A stretch of DNA of 64,000 bases, from assembly GCA_027484655.1 (NCBI GenBank), contig JAIXSM010000044.1:1-64000 (forward strand). The letters are read 5' to 3'. The notes under the pieces are model-generated. The model was given only the letters and a program-made list of their open reading frames with translations. It was not told the origin of the DNA and did no database searches. This document shows positions 17,027 to 26,273 of this stretch, in pieces (position 1 is the stretch's first letter; the number at the start of each line of letters is the position of its first letter). The DNA is from Hyphomicrobiales bacterium. Lineage in GTDB: Bacteria; Pseudomonadota; Alphaproteobacteria; Rhizobiales; Beijerinckiaceae. Made by a program: the position numbers and the translations under genes.

Positions 17027-17989
17027 ATGTCCACCCATGCAATCAACGTCGAGTCCCTGATCCCGCTACTTGCGGGCGCTTGCGCCGCCGCAGTCGTGTT
17101 GCTGGCGCTGTGGCCGCTTTTGATTCCGGACAAGGCTTCGCAGCGGGCGGAACGCATCATCAAGGAGCGCTCGCCTGCTTTACGGCGGGCGCGCGTAACA
17201 GCGAGTGCAAGCGAGGAGAGAGTGAGTCTCGGCATAGAAGCAAAACCCCTCGCACAGTTGATTTACGAGCGGTTCAATCTTGTGTCACAGGCGGACGATA
17301 GCGCCATCGTACAGAAGTTGCAGATGGCCGGGTACCGCGGGAAGGCGTGCCTCGTGACGTTTCTCGCTGCGCGCGTCGTCGGCCCGTTGGGCGGCGCCGC
17401 TGCCGCCGCGTCCTACTTGTCGCTACTGTCCGCTGCGCACCTGTCAGTCGCGGTCACATGGGCTGCGGTTGTCGTCGGCGCAATCGCTGGTTACTACGCG
17501 CCCGGCATTTATGTTCAGAACCGAATAGCCAAGCGACAACTGGCGATTCGGCGGGCGTGGCCAGAGGTGCTGGATCTGCTGCTCATCTGTGTTCAGTCGG
17601 GAATGTCTCTCGACAGCGCCATCAAGCGCGTCGCCGATGAAGTCAGCACTCAGTCCATCGAGGCGGCGGAAGAACTCACCGTGCTGTGCGCGGAACTATC
17701 CTATCTGCCCGACCGCGGGCAGGCGTTTGACAATCTTGCCAGACGCACTGGTCTTGATTGCGTCAAGGCAGTCGTCACAAGTTTGGCGCAAGCGGAGAAG
17801 TATGGCACAGCGGTCACGCAGGCCTTGCGGGTTCTGGCGCAGGAGAGTCGCGATCAGCGCATGAGCGAGGCGGAAAAGAAGGCCGCAGCCCTGCCGCCGA
17901 AGCTCACGGCGCCGATGATCGTGTTTTTCCTGCCCGTGTTGTTTGCGGTGATCCTCACACCTGCGGTTATTCAGGTCATGAGGTTGTAA
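17027..17989 (+). CDS. tadC: Tad pilus platform protein TadC
   Basis: A 320-residue homologue of TadB with the same layout: an N-terminal membrane segment, a central pair (about 105-160), an F domain with LICVQSGMSLDSAIKRV near 185-201, and a C-terminal membrane segment. It completes the plus-strand Tad operon. No clear terminator follows. Confidence 0.9.
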   Translation: MSTHAINVESLIPLLAGACAAAVVLLALWPLLIPDKASQRAERIIKERSPALRRARVTASASEERVSLGIEAKPLAQLIYERFNLVSQADDSAIVQKLQMAGYRGKACLVTFLAARVVGPLGGAAAAASYLSLLSAAHLSVAVTWAAVVVGAIAGYYAPGIYVQNRIAKRQLAIRRAWPEVLDLLLICVQSGMSLDSAIKRVADEVSTQSIEAAEELTVLCAELSYLPDRGQAFDNLARRTGLDCVKAVVTSLAQAEKYGTAVTQALRVLAQESRDQRMSEAEKKAAALPPKLTAPMIVFFLPVLFAVILTPAVIQVMRL

Positions 17990-18102
17990 CTCCGGGCGCC
18001 GCTTACCGCGCCTGCTTGCCTTCCGCCCCGAAACTCGCAAGGATGCCCCAAACGATGCGCCGAGTGGCGATCACAAACGGGCAGGAAACTCCGGAGGTTC
18101 TT

Positions 18103-19116
18103 ATGGGTCGCTTGCTGCGATCGCTTACCCTGACAACGGCCATGGTCATGTGTTCTGCGGCTTACGCGCAGCCGGCCGCCGATTTCTACAAGGGAAAAAC
18201 GATCCGCCTGATCGTCGGCTTCAGCACAGGGGGTGGGTATGACCAGTACGCGCGCCTTCTCGTGCGCCATATCGGGCGTCACACGCCTGGCGCGCCCACA
18301 TACATCGTCCAGAACATGCCCGGCGCAGCGAGCCTCAAGTCGGTGCTCTACCTCGAGCAGGGTGTGCCCCACGATGGGCTGACAATGGTCACCTTCAATC
18401 CGGGCCTGCTGTCGCAGTCTCTAACGATCCCGGGAAAGGTGCCGGTTGATTTTCGCAGGTTCGGGTGGGTTGGCAATATCAGCGAGGATTTCCGCGTCTG
18501 CTTCACGTGGCATGCGCGCAAACTTCAGTCGTTCAAGGATGTGCAGGGGGCGAAGGAGATCGTCTTCGGAACGACAGGCGTCGGCACTTCCGCCTACATC
18601 GAGGGGCGTATGCTGAGCGACCTCTTCCGCGTGAACGTCCGGCAGGTGCAGGGTTACCCGGGCTCCGCTGACAAGCGCATCGCCATCGAGCGCGGCGAAC
18701 TGGATGGGGACTGCGGCTCCTGGACCAGCCTGCCAGACGATTGGTTGCAGACCAACAAGATCAACATCTTTGTGCGCTTCTCGCGCAATCTCACTCCCGA
18801 CATGCCCAAAGACATCACGTTCGCCGGAGACTTGGTGAGCGATGCGGAAACCCGCGCTGTGTATGACTTGCTGATGGCTGGAGCGGAGATTGGCCGGCCC
18901 TACGTCACCTCTTCCGGCACGCCTGCGGACCGTCTCGCGGCCTTGCGCTCCGCCTTTGACGCGACCATGGCGGACAAGGAGTTCAGAGCTGAAGCCGTCA
19001 AGCAGAAGCTGGAGGTCAATCCGATAACAGGCGCACAGGTGCTTGAGCGTTTACAGGGCATCTATGCGTCGCCGCCGGCGGCCGTCGCCCGTGCGCGCAC
19101 CATCTCCGGCGAGTGA
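18103..19116 (+). CDS. TctC/Bug-family periplasmic binding protein
   Basis: A 337-residue tripartite-tricarboxylate-type solute receptor. It has a signal peptide ending after AYAQ, then the family start PAADFYKGKTIRLIVGFSTGGGYD. The ATG at 18103 follows CGGAGG five bases upstream. These receptors bind carboxylates or other small acids in the periplasm for TctAB membrane proteins, but no TctA or TctB gene lies in this window. The ligand is unknown. It abuts the convergent phosphoesterase gene without any intergenic base. Confidence 0.88.
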   Translation: MGRLLRSLTLTTAMVMCSAAYAQPAADFYKGKTIRLIVGFSTGGGYDQYARLLVRHIGRHTPGAPTYIVQNMPGAASLKSVLYLEQGVPHDGLTMVTFNPGLLSQSLTIPGKVPVDFRRFGWVGNISEDFRVCFTWHARKLQSFKDVQGAKEIVFGTTGVGTSAYIEGRMLSDLFRVNVRQVQGYPGSADKRIAIERGELDGDCGSWTSLPDDWLQTNKINIFVRFSRNLTPDMPKDITFAGDLVSDAETRAVYDLLMAGAEIGRPYVTSSGTPADRLAALRSAFDATMADKEFRAEAVKQKLEVNPITGAQVLERLQGIYASPPAAVARARTISGE

Positions 19117-20073
19117 TCAGGGCAGCCCGTTTGCGGGAACGATCAGCGGCGTGAAACCAAACACGCCCGGCATGTCAGGGTCCACGCTCACGCGAACGGC
19201 GTGGACCTGTCGGTCGCCGAAGACCATCAGCTTCAACGCGCCGGGAGATGGTTTTCCGCTGGCGCCGTTGAAGCGCGCGATGTCGAAGGTGTGCTCGTCG
19301 CCGTAAATCACAAGAAGGGGGCGTTTGAAGCGGTGGGCACCCTGATCGATCGCCTCGACGATGTCGCCGAAAGCCATTTGGCTTGTGGCCGACTGTCTTC
19401 TCGGATGAACGTTCCCCTGCCAGGCGATCACCAGCGCTTTCGCATCCGCCTTGATTGCGTGCTGGAACGTGCGTTCGATCCACGCCAGGTTAGCGCGGTT
19501 GCGCCGGCTGAACTCATCGACGGTGGCAGGCCGCGAGGGATCATAGTTGTTATTCGAACCGACTACGTGGGCCGTTGCGAAGTGCACGCCGTTGCGTTCG
19601 AAGCGTACATTCTCATGGAACTCTGCGAACTCGGGCATCACGAGCGACTGCGCCTCTACAACGATTGGCGCCTTGCCGAGACTGCGCCCGGGCGAGGGAA
19701 ACATGAGGCTGCGGAGTTTGACGAGACGCTCGAGTGGATCGAACCGCCCGCCCAGCGGACGGTGGCAATCAGTCCACTCGTTGTCGCCCGGCGTGTAGAT
19801 CAGGGGCGCCTCTATGCGCTCAAGTTGCCGCGCCGAGCGAGCTAGATTTTCATCAGAGCACTCGGCCCGGCCGGAAATGATGTCGCCAACATGAATCACG
19901 AGCGCAGGTTTGCGCGCGTTGATGGCGTCAATCAGGTGATCGACCTTCGCGTAATCCTCCGGCGTGTAGGGCATGTCGCCCATAGCCACGAACTCGAATG
20001 CACGCGATTGTGCGAGCGCCGCAGGCGCGGCGCCCGTCAAGCAGAGCAGGATCCCGAGAACACGCCCGAACAT
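19117..20073 (-). CDS. Exported metallophosphoesterase
   Basis: A 318-residue protein with a signal peptide ending near ALAQ22 and calcineurin-like metallophosphoesterase motifs: GDMPY (about 32-36), HVGDI (about 61-65) and PGDNEWTDC (about 95-103), then histidines in the C-terminal half (HVVGSNNN and GDEH). It is probably a periplasmic or secreted phosphatase or phosphodiesterase; the substrate is unknown. It stands alone on the minus strand. Confidence 0.85.
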   Translation of the reverse strand: MFGRVLGILLCLTGAAPAALAQSRAFEFVAMGDMPYTPEDYAKVDHLIDAINARKPALVIHVGDIISGRAECSDENLARSARQLERIEAPLIYTPGDNEWTDCHRPLGGRFDPLERLVKLRSLMFPSPGRSLGKAPIVVEAQSLVMPEFAEFHENVRFERNGVHFATAHVVGSNNNYDPSRPATVDEFSRRNRANLAWIERTFQHAIKADAKALVIAWQGNVHPRRQSATSQMAFGDIVEAIDQGAHRFKRPLLVIYGDEHTFDIARFNGASGKPSPGALKLMVFGDRQVHAVRVSVDPDMPGVFGFTPLIVPANGLP

Positions 20074-20142
20074 ATGCCCTCACCGTGAAGCTTTGATTCG
20101 CGGAGGGTATAGCGCAGGCGTGACACTGGGGCGACGCCTCTC

Positions 20143-21342
20143 TCAGACGGCAGGCCCCTTGAGTTGCGGGGTCTGGATTACGCCTGTGAGGTCTTCCGCC
20201 GGAATCCGCATGATCGCTTCCTCATCGAACACGTCCCCCATGAGCGACGATGCGCCAGAAGCCTTCAGCGCCTCCAGAAACTTGCGGTGTATGCGCGGAT
20301 CCTGATCCTCGTACTCGATCTGGCGGCCGCCCTGCTTCACGGACGTGGATCCGCCGCCCTCGTTGCTCACGCGGCGCAGAGAAATGAAGGGATAGCGCGC
20401 GCTGCCGATGCTGCAGGCAAGATACCGCGCCGGCTCGTCGCAGGTGTTGAAGTGCTGGTGAAACATCCAGAACGGCGGCGTGTACATGATGCCGTGGCGC
20501 CAGGGCAGTTCGACGAACTCGGAGTCGCCATCGTACCAGAGCAGTGAATAACCCTGACCGCTGACCGCGTGAACGTGGGTGCCCGCGGCATGGCGATGCG
20601 CCTTCTTGTACCGTCCGACGGGTATCTCGGAGGTATGCGAGTGCATGGTCCCATCAGCGAGTTGGAAGAACACGTTGCGCGAGCCTTTTCCGCGGGTGTT
20701 CAGGTCGTACAATTTGAAGCTGGTGAGATCGGGCACGAAGTTCGTGTCCCACACGTTGATCTGGCCCGCGCCCTTCAGTCTGTCGAAGGCGCTGTGCTCG
20801 CCTTCGCCCTTGAAGCGGCTTGGTTCGCCGATGCGCTCTGGAAACTTGAACGGATTGGCGAAGATGAAGTCTTCGTTGTGGTAGTGGTTGAGCGCCAGCG
20901 GCAGGTCATTGGTGCAGGACAGGCGCGCTGTCTCGCGTCCTGACGTATTGAAGATCTGGTACTCGCAGTTGAGGGGAATGGCGAAGAGCGCCTTTGGCCC
21001 CCACTCGAAGGTGTTTTTCTCCCCGTTGGGCAGCCACACCGTTGTTGAGCCGAAGCCCGCCAGCACGAAGAAGAAAGCTTCATGCACATGCTTGACGGGC
21101 TTTGTCTTCTTTGCGGGGCTGATTTCGAGAACATAGTTCGCGCAGAAATCGCCGCGCCCATGGGTGTGCGCAAAACAACCCCGGGCCTCATAATGGGCCC
21201 AGTCGCCTGTCTCAAGGGCGAGCAGGTCATGGCCGAAATCGAGATGAACGGGAACGCCCTGCTTCTTCACCCAATCCATGTAAGGATCAAGAAAAACGCG
21301 CGCGCCTTCGCTGGTCGTGACTGCCTGCTTCGATTCCGCCAT
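20143..21342 (-). CDS. Bicupin domain protein
   Basis: A 399-residue cytoplasmic protein with two cupin cores. The first has HVHEAFFFVLAG (His85, His87, Glu88) and the second GTHVHAVSGQGYS (His256, His258), with more His around FHQHFN at 295-297. Cupins of this architecture include gentisate-type dioxygenases and isomerases, but the exact activity cannot be called. The start at 21342 follows a strong GGGGGAGGA site. It is the last gene of a minus-strand operon after the MetE-like gene and the LivK-type receptor, suggesting a step in use of the imported compound. Confidence 0.8.
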   Translation of the reverse strand: MAESKQAVTTSEGARVFLDPYMDWVKKQGVPVHLDFGHDLLALETGDWAHYEARGCFAHTHGRGDFCANYVLEISPAKKTKPVKHVHEAFFFVLAGFGSTTVWLPNGEKNTFEWGPKALFAIPLNCEYQIFNTSGRETARLSCTNDLPLALNHYHNEDFIFANPFKFPERIGEPSRFKGEGEHSAFDRLKGAGQINVWDTNFVPDLTSFKLYDLNTRGKGSRNVFFQLADGTMHSHTSEIPVGRYKKAHRHAAGTHVHAVSGQGYSLLWYDGDSEFVELPWRHGIMYTPPFWMFHQHFNTCDEPARYLACSIGSARYPFISLRRVSNEGGGSTSVKQGGRQIEYEDQDPRIHRKFLEALKASGASSLMGDVFDEEAIMRIPAEDLTGVIQTPQLKGPAV

Positions 21343-21433
21343 ATCCTCCCCCGAGATTTGTTGATGCTCTCGCGGAACTTTCGGCGCAAAGCGCGTTGGG
21401 TTCAAGCAGAAAAAGATATGCGCCGCAGCCGCC

Positions 21434-22546
21434 TCAGGCGTCGCCCCAGACCTCCCGCGCCACCTCGACGCACAACGCCAGCTTGCGCTTCTGGATGTCT
21501 TCAGTGATCCGGTTGCCGGGCGCGGTGGAGGCGAATCCGCACTGGGGGCTGATGCAAAGCTGCTCAAGGGCGACGTAGCGCGCCGCCTCGTCGATGCGCC
21601 GCTTGAGCATGTCCTTTGTCTCGAGCTCTGCTTCCTTTGAGCTGACGAGGCCGAGAACGATCTTTTTGTTCCTTGGCGCAAAGCGCAGGGGCGCGAAGCC
21701 GCCGGCCCGCTCCGTATCGTATTCGAGGAAGAAGCCGTCCACGTCGCAAAGGTTGAACATGGCGTCCGCCACGGCGTCATAGCCGCCTTCGGCCATCCAC
21801 ATGCTTTCGTGGTTGCCGCGGCAGGTGTGCATGGTCACGGTCATTCCCGCCGGGCGATCGGCCACGATCTGCGACACAATGCTCGCGTAGGCGGCTGGCA
21901 ACGCGTCAGGGTTAAGTCCGTCTGCGGAAACCTGGGCGCGGACCCCTTCGTCGCAGATCGTCGCGAACGAAACGTCGTCGAGTTGCAGGTAAGTGAGACC
22001 CGCTGCCGCGAGGTCTGCGACCTCCTCCCGGTAAGCTGCGATCATGTCCGCCCAGAACGCGTCAGGGTCGGGATAAGCGGCGTCGGCGACAACCTTTCGT
22101 CCGCCCCGCAGGTGCATGTAGGTCGGCGAGGGGATGCAGACCTTGGGCGTCCGCGATGTCATGGATTTGAGGCGCTCGAAGGAGTCGCGCATGATCGGCT
22201 TCGTGCGCCCCACCTTGCCTGTCACGGCCAGCATGGACTTTGTCTGGGCTTTTGCGCCGTCCTTGCCTTTGAAGCTGACCGCGTAGTCGGACAGCGTCGC
22301 CTCGATCCCTTCGAAGGCGGTGAGAAAATCCACGTGCCAGAAGGCCCGCCGGAACTCTCCGTCCGTGATCGCCTCCAGTCCGGCCTCTTCCTGCATCGTC
22401 ACGACAGCGGCGATCGCCTTGTCCTCAATGTCGCGCAGGTCCTCCGGGGAGATCGCTCCAGCCTCTCGCCTCGCGCGCGCTTCCTTGAGATAGGCAGGGC
22501 GCAGAAGGCTGCCAACGTGATCGGCCCGGAAGGGTCCGCGGCTCAT
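21434..22546 (-). CDS. Core MetE-like (cobalamin-independent) methyl/alkyltransferase
   Basis: A 370-residue single-barrel member of the MetE family. The zinc ligands are visible: His240 and Cys242 (MHTCRGN), Glu275 (FLEYD) and Cys336 (SPQCGF). It is only the catalytic half of full-length MetE and lacks the N-terminal barrel. Core-MetE relatives include archaeal methionine synthases and epoxyalkane:coenzyme M transferase, so the acceptor may not be homocysteine. It lies 57 bases after the LivK-type gene and 91 before the bicupin gene, which points to a catabolic role. Confidence 0.8.
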   Translation of the reverse strand: MSRGPFRADHVGSLLRPAYLKEARARREAGAISPEDLRDIEDKAIAAVVTMQEEAGLEAITDGEFRRAFWHVDFLTAFEGIEATLSDYAVSFKGKDGAKAQTKSMLAVTGKVGRTKPIMRDSFERLKSMTSRTPKVCIPSPTYMHLRGGRKVVADAAYPDPDAFWADMIAAYREEVADLAAAGLTYLQLDDVSFATICDEGVRAQVSADGLNPDALPAAYASIVSQIVADRPAGMTVTMHTCRGNHESMWMAEGGYDAVADAMFNLCDVDGFFLEYDTERAGGFAPLRFAPRNKKIVLGLVSSKEAELETKDMLKRRIDEAARYVALEQLCISPQCGFASTAPGNRITEDIQKRKLALCVEVAREVWGDA

Positions 22547-22603
22547 ATCGTGCTCCTTGGTTGAGTGCGGGCGCGGGGGGAAATGCCGCGCCCGTCGTGC
22601 GAA

Positions 22604-23773
22604 TTACTGCGGGTTCTTCTGGTTTTCGAAGACAGCGAACTCAATATGGTAGAGTTCGCCGTCCTTGCGCTCGACCCTGCGGATGTAGATGTTCTGCACG
22701 ATGTCGCGGGTCTGCGGATCAATGGAGATCGGCCCGCGCGGGCTTTCCCACGAAAGCCCCTTGAAGGACTCGATCAGCTTCGGCCCCTCTGTGTTGCCCT
22801 TGTTCTTCTCGACAGCCATGTAGATCGCTTTCATGCCGTCGTAGCCGCCCACACCGATCAGGTTGGGTCGCAGATCGTTATTGGCCTTTCGGAAATCGGC
22901 GACGAACCTGCGGTTGAGGGCGGAGTCGTGGGCTGCGGAGTAAGCGTAGGAGGTGGTGACGCCGAGCACGCCGTCGCCCATCGCGTTCAACGCTTCGTCA
23001 TCGAGCGCGTCGCCGGGGCCGATGATCCGCACGCCATCCTGAATCAGGCCGCGGTCGAGCACCTGGCGCATCAGTTGTCCCGCCTGCGGGGCCGGCACGA
23101 ACAGCATGAGCGCATCCGGCTTCAGATCTTTCGCGCGCTGGAGAAAGGGCGCGAACTCCGGCGCCGCGAGCGGCGCCCGGAGCTGCTCGACCACCCTGCC
23201 GCCGAGTTGTTCGAAGCGCGTCTTGAATGCGTTCTGCGCATCAAGGCCCGGCCCGTAGTCGGAGACCAGAGAGACAGCGGTTTTCATGCCGTTCGCGGAA
23301 GCCCATTGCGCGATTGGTATCGTCTGCTGGGGCAATGTGAAGCTGACGCGCACGAAGTAGGGCGACGTGCCAACGATCATGCCGGTGCCTGCAACCATGA
23401 TGACGGCCGGCACGCGCGCTTGCGTGATGATGGGGCCCACCGCCAGCGCGAGGGGGGTGAGGCCGAAGCCGCCGATCACGGCAACCTTGTCGTTGACGAT
23501 CAACTCCTGCGCGAGTCGGCGCGTCTGGTCGGCGACGCCGGTGTCGTCGCGCACCACGAGTTCGACTTTCTTGCCCGCCACGGTGTCGCCGTTGTGCGCC
23601 ATAAACAGGCGCGCGCCCGCCAGCATCTGCCGTCCGGAGGCCGCCTGCGGCCCCGTTAGGGGCAGGATCAGGCCAACCTTAACCGTTTCCTGGGCGGCGG
23701 CCGGCGCGCCCGGCGCGGCGCCTGCAACGACCAGCGCCGTCGCGGCGATCAGAAGTCTGCGATTGATGGACAT
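22604..23773 (-). CDS. LivK-type branched-chain/amide ABC substrate-binding protein
   Basis: A 389-residue periplasmic binding protein. It has a signal peptide ending in APAAAQ and then the type I fold start ETVKVGLILPLTGPQAASG. The family binds amino acids, amides, urea or aromatic acids for ABC importers. No permease or ATPase gene is nearby, so it must share a transporter encoded elsewhere. It is the first gene of the three-gene minus-strand operon and faces the GntR regulator. Confidence 0.88.
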   Translation of the reverse strand: MSINRRLLIAATALVVAGAAPGAPAAAQETVKVGLILPLTGPQAASGRQMLAGARLFMAHNGDTVAGKKVELVVRDDTGVADQTRRLAQELIVNDKVAVIGGFGLTPLALAVGPIITQARVPAVIMVAGTGMIVGTSPYFVRVSFTLPQQTIPIAQWASANGMKTAVSLVSDYGPGLDAQNAFKTRFEQLGGRVVEQLRAPLAAPEFAPFLQRAKDLKPDALMLFVPAPQAGQLMRQVLDRGLIQDGVRIIGPGDALDDEALNAMGDGVLGVTTSYAYSAAHDSALNRRFVADFRKANNDLRPNLIGVGGYDGMKAIYMAVEKNKGNTEGPKLIESFKGLSWESPRGPISIDPQTRDIVQNIYIRRVERKDGELYHIEFAVFENQKNPQ

Positions 23774-23864
23774 GCATTCCCTCTCCCTGGCTGCCGCAGG
23801 CGCGGCGCGTGCAATCCATCCCAGGCGTGGCGCCAGTTCGACGGTCTCAGCACAGTTGAACCGT

Positions 23865-23957
23865 AGTTCGTGAAACGGGATCCCGTCAATGCGTCCAGTG
23901 GGTTCTTATTGCGCGTCGGTCCGCCATAAGACATGCAATTGTATCCCGTTACGAACT
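23865..23957. promoter_or_regulatory. Widely spaced inverted repeat in the gntR-livK divergent region
   Basis: The 17 bases at 23865-23881 (AGTTCGTGAAACGGGAT) recur inverted at 23943-23957, missing two bases. The arms lie about 60 bases apart in the 231-base gap between the LivK-type gene and the GntR gene. The position suits regulator binding and looping control of both promoters. The call rests on symmetry and location. Confidence 0.45.
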
Positions 23958-24004
23958 GGACCGGGAACCTGCTACAGTTTTTAGCCAGTTGAGGGTTAGA
24001 GGCT

Positions 24005-24700
24005 ATGAAGCAGGATCCGGAAGCGCTGGTGCGCTTGAGGCAGATGATTCTGGATGGCTCGCTTGCGCCGGGGCGGCGCATTCCAGAAGCTCAGGTGGCT
24101 GAGATGCTGGGCCTGTCGCGCACGCCGGTGCGTCAGGCCCTCCCGGTTCTTGAGAAGGAGGGGCTCCTCGTGCGCTCCGGCGCTCGCGGCTACGCGGTGC
24201 GCTCGTTCTCGATCAACGACATTGCGCAAGGCGTGGAGCTGCGCGGCGCCCTCGAAGGCTTCGCCGCCCGCGTTCTCGCGGAACGCGGCGCGCCCGCGGC
24301 TATCATTGCGCATCTCGACGGCTTGCTCGCTGAAGGCGACGAGATTTTCGCCAAACGCCACCTCGTGGAGGCGGATGAAGAACGCTACGGCGAGATGAAC
24401 GAGCGTTTCCACGCCGCCATCGTGCGCGCCGCCAATGTGCCCCTTGTCGATGAGCTTCTTGAGCGCGTGAACCGTGTGCCGTTCACCTCGCCGCGCACCA
24501 TCGCGTTCGACAAGCTCAATCTCATGCAGATGTATGATGACCTCTGGTACGGCCATCGCCAGCATCATGGCATCGTCACGGCGCTGAGGTATGGCGAGGG
24601 CGCGCGCGCCGAAGCGCTCTTCCGCGAGCACGTGAACACCCAGAAACACAGCATGAACTTGCGCCGCGAACAGAAGCCGGGCGAGCCGCGCGGCAAATAG
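24005..24700 (+). CDS. GntR-family (FCD) transcriptional regulator
   Basis: A 231-residue regulator with an N-terminal winged helix-turn-helix (about residues 8-67, with VAEMLGLSRTPVRQAL) and an all-helical FCD ligand domain (about 75-215) containing metal-type histidines such as RFHAAI. FCD-type GntR proteins usually sense a carboxylate or amino acid and repress a nearby catabolic operon. Here the likely target is the divergent LivK/MetE-like/bicupin operon. It converges on selO with 18 bases between. Confidence 0.88.
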   Translation: MKQDPEALVRLRQMILDGSLAPGRRIPEAQVAEMLGLSRTPVRQALPVLEKEGLLVRSGARGYAVRSFSINDIAQGVELRGALEGFAARVLAERGAPAAIIAHLDGLLAEGDEIFAKRHLVEADEERYGEMNERFHAAIVRAANVPLVDELLERVNRVPFTSPRTIAFDKLNLMQMYDDLWYGHRQHHGIVTALRYGEGARAEALFREHVNTQKHSMNLRREQKPGEPRGK

Positions 24701-24718
24701 CTGCGCGGCAGTTGCCCT

Positions 24719-26158
24719 TCAGGTGCCGCAAAAAGTTTGCAGGACGCGCTCTCCCGGCTTCGGCGGAATCGCGAGATGCAGCAAGTCCTCGCGCGCTTCA
24801 TAAGGGTTTTGCACCGCCTCCAGCAGCAGATCGAACGCTGACATATCGTCGCGCGCGGCGAGTTGCAGCGCGCGCTCCACCTGGTGGTTGCGGGGGATGA
24901 AGAGCGGATTGACTGCGTCAAGCAAGCGCCGACGCTCCGCCGCTGGCGCTGTCTCCCGCTCGCACCGCGCGCGCCACGTCGCCAGCCATTCCTTGAGAGC
25001 CGGCGGGTCTTCCTCCACGCTTGCTTCGCCCTCCAGTCGCGAGGACAGGCTGCGAAACGTGAGGGTGAAATCGAGGTCAGCGTCGTGCATGACGTTGAGG
25101 AGGGCGTTGGCGAGATCGAAGTCGCTTTCCTCCTCGCGCAGAAGGCCCAGCTTCGCGCGCATGACGCGAAGCCACTCGCCGCGGAAAACATCCATGAATG
25201 TTTCAAGGGCCTCCGTCGCCTTGCGAACCGAGGCGTCCTTGTCTGCGTCAATCAGCGGCAGCAGGGTTTCGGCGAAACGGGCGAGGTTCCATTGGGCGAT
25301 GGGCGCCTGCTGGCCAAACGCATAGCGTCCCTGCATGTCGATGGAGCTGAAAACAGCCATGTGATTGAAGGCGTCCATGAACGCGCAAGGTCCGTAGTCG
25401 ATTGTCTCGCCGGCGATCGAGGTGTTGTCGGTGTTCATGACGCCGTGAATGAAACCGACGCCGAGCCACTGCGCGATGAGCCTGGCTTGCGCGCGCAAAA
25501 CAGCGTTGAAGAGCGCCAGCGCGGAATTTTCCGCGCCTTGAAGATGCGGATAGTGCCGCGTGATCGCATAATCCACGAGCAGGCGCACCGCTTCCTCGTC
25601 CCGACGCGCGGCGAAGAACTGGAATGTGCCGATGCGCAGGTGGCTGGCTGCTAGCCGTGTCAGCACTGCGCCGCGCAGGGGCTCCTCGCGCAGAACAGTT
25701 TCCCCCGTGGCGGTGGCCGCAAGCGAGCGTGTGGTGGGTATGCCGAGCGCATGCATGGCCTCGCTCACCACATACTCGCGCAGAACCGGCCCGAACGCAG
25801 CCCGTCCGTCGCCGCTGCGTGAGAACGGCGTGCGCCCCGAGCCCTTCAACTGCATGTCGAGGCGGCGTCCGCCGGCGAGGACCTCGCCCAGAAGCACAGC
25901 GCGTCCGTCCCCCAGTTGCGGCACGAAATGCCCGAACTGGTGCCCGGCGTAAGCGAGTGCGACAGGCTCCGCGCCGTCCGGGACGACATTTCCCGCGAAG
26001 ATCGCGGCGCGCGCCGCGTCGTCCGTTGGCGGCGCAAGTCCGAGTTCGTCCGCAAGCTTGCGGTTGAACTTCAAAATGCGCGGAGCTTTCACAGGGGTTG
26101 GCGAGGTGCGTGTGTAGAAACGCTCCGGCAGCCGCGCGTAGGTGTTGTCGAACCGCAT
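24719..26158 (-). CDS. selO: SelO/YdiU protein adenylyltransferase
   Basis: A 479-residue pseudokinase-fold enzyme of the SelO (YdiU/UPF0061) family, which transfers AMP to Ser/Thr/Tyr residues of target proteins. It begins MRFDNTYARLPERFYT and contains the family segments AYAGHQFGHFVPQLGDGRA, LKGSGRTPFSR and GFIHGVMNTDN. The start at 26158 gives the normal family length; upstream codons are not family-like. It is divergent from the MEKHLA gene and convergent with gntR. Confidence 0.93.
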   Translation of the reverse strand: MRFDNTYARLPERFYTRTSPTPVKAPRILKFNRKLADELGLAPPTDDAARAAIFAGNVVPDGAEPVALAYAGHQFGHFVPQLGDGRAVLLGEVLAGGRRLDMQLKGSGRTPFSRSGDGRAAFGPVLREYVVSEAMHALGIPTTRSLAATATGETVLREEPLRGAVLTRLAASHLRIGTFQFFAARRDEEAVRLLVDYAITRHYPHLQGAENSALALFNAVLRAQARLIAQWLGVGFIHGVMNTDNTSIAGETIDYGPCAFMDAFNHMAVFSSIDMQGRYAFGQQAPIAQWNLARFAETLLPLIDADKDASVRKATEALETFMDVFRGEWLRVMRAKLGLLREEESDFDLANALLNVMHDADLDFTLTFRSLSSRLEGEASVEEDPPALKEWLATWRARCERETAPAAERRRLLDAVNPLFIPRNHQVERALQLAARDDMSAFDLLLEAVQNPYEAREDLLHLAIPPKPGERVLQTFCGT

Positions 26159-26273
26159 GTGTCGTCGTTCTCCGTGCTGGCGTATGATAACGCGCCCGCG
26201 TCGATTTGCGAGCGCGGCTACCATCCGGCGCGGCTCTGGTCTAGAAGGACCGTGTGGCGCGCGCGAGGCGGGG

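Noticed and set aside
22547-22603. Cobalamin or S-adenosylmethionine riboswitch before the MetE-like gene
   Set aside because: The gap is only 57 bases and shows no matching structure.
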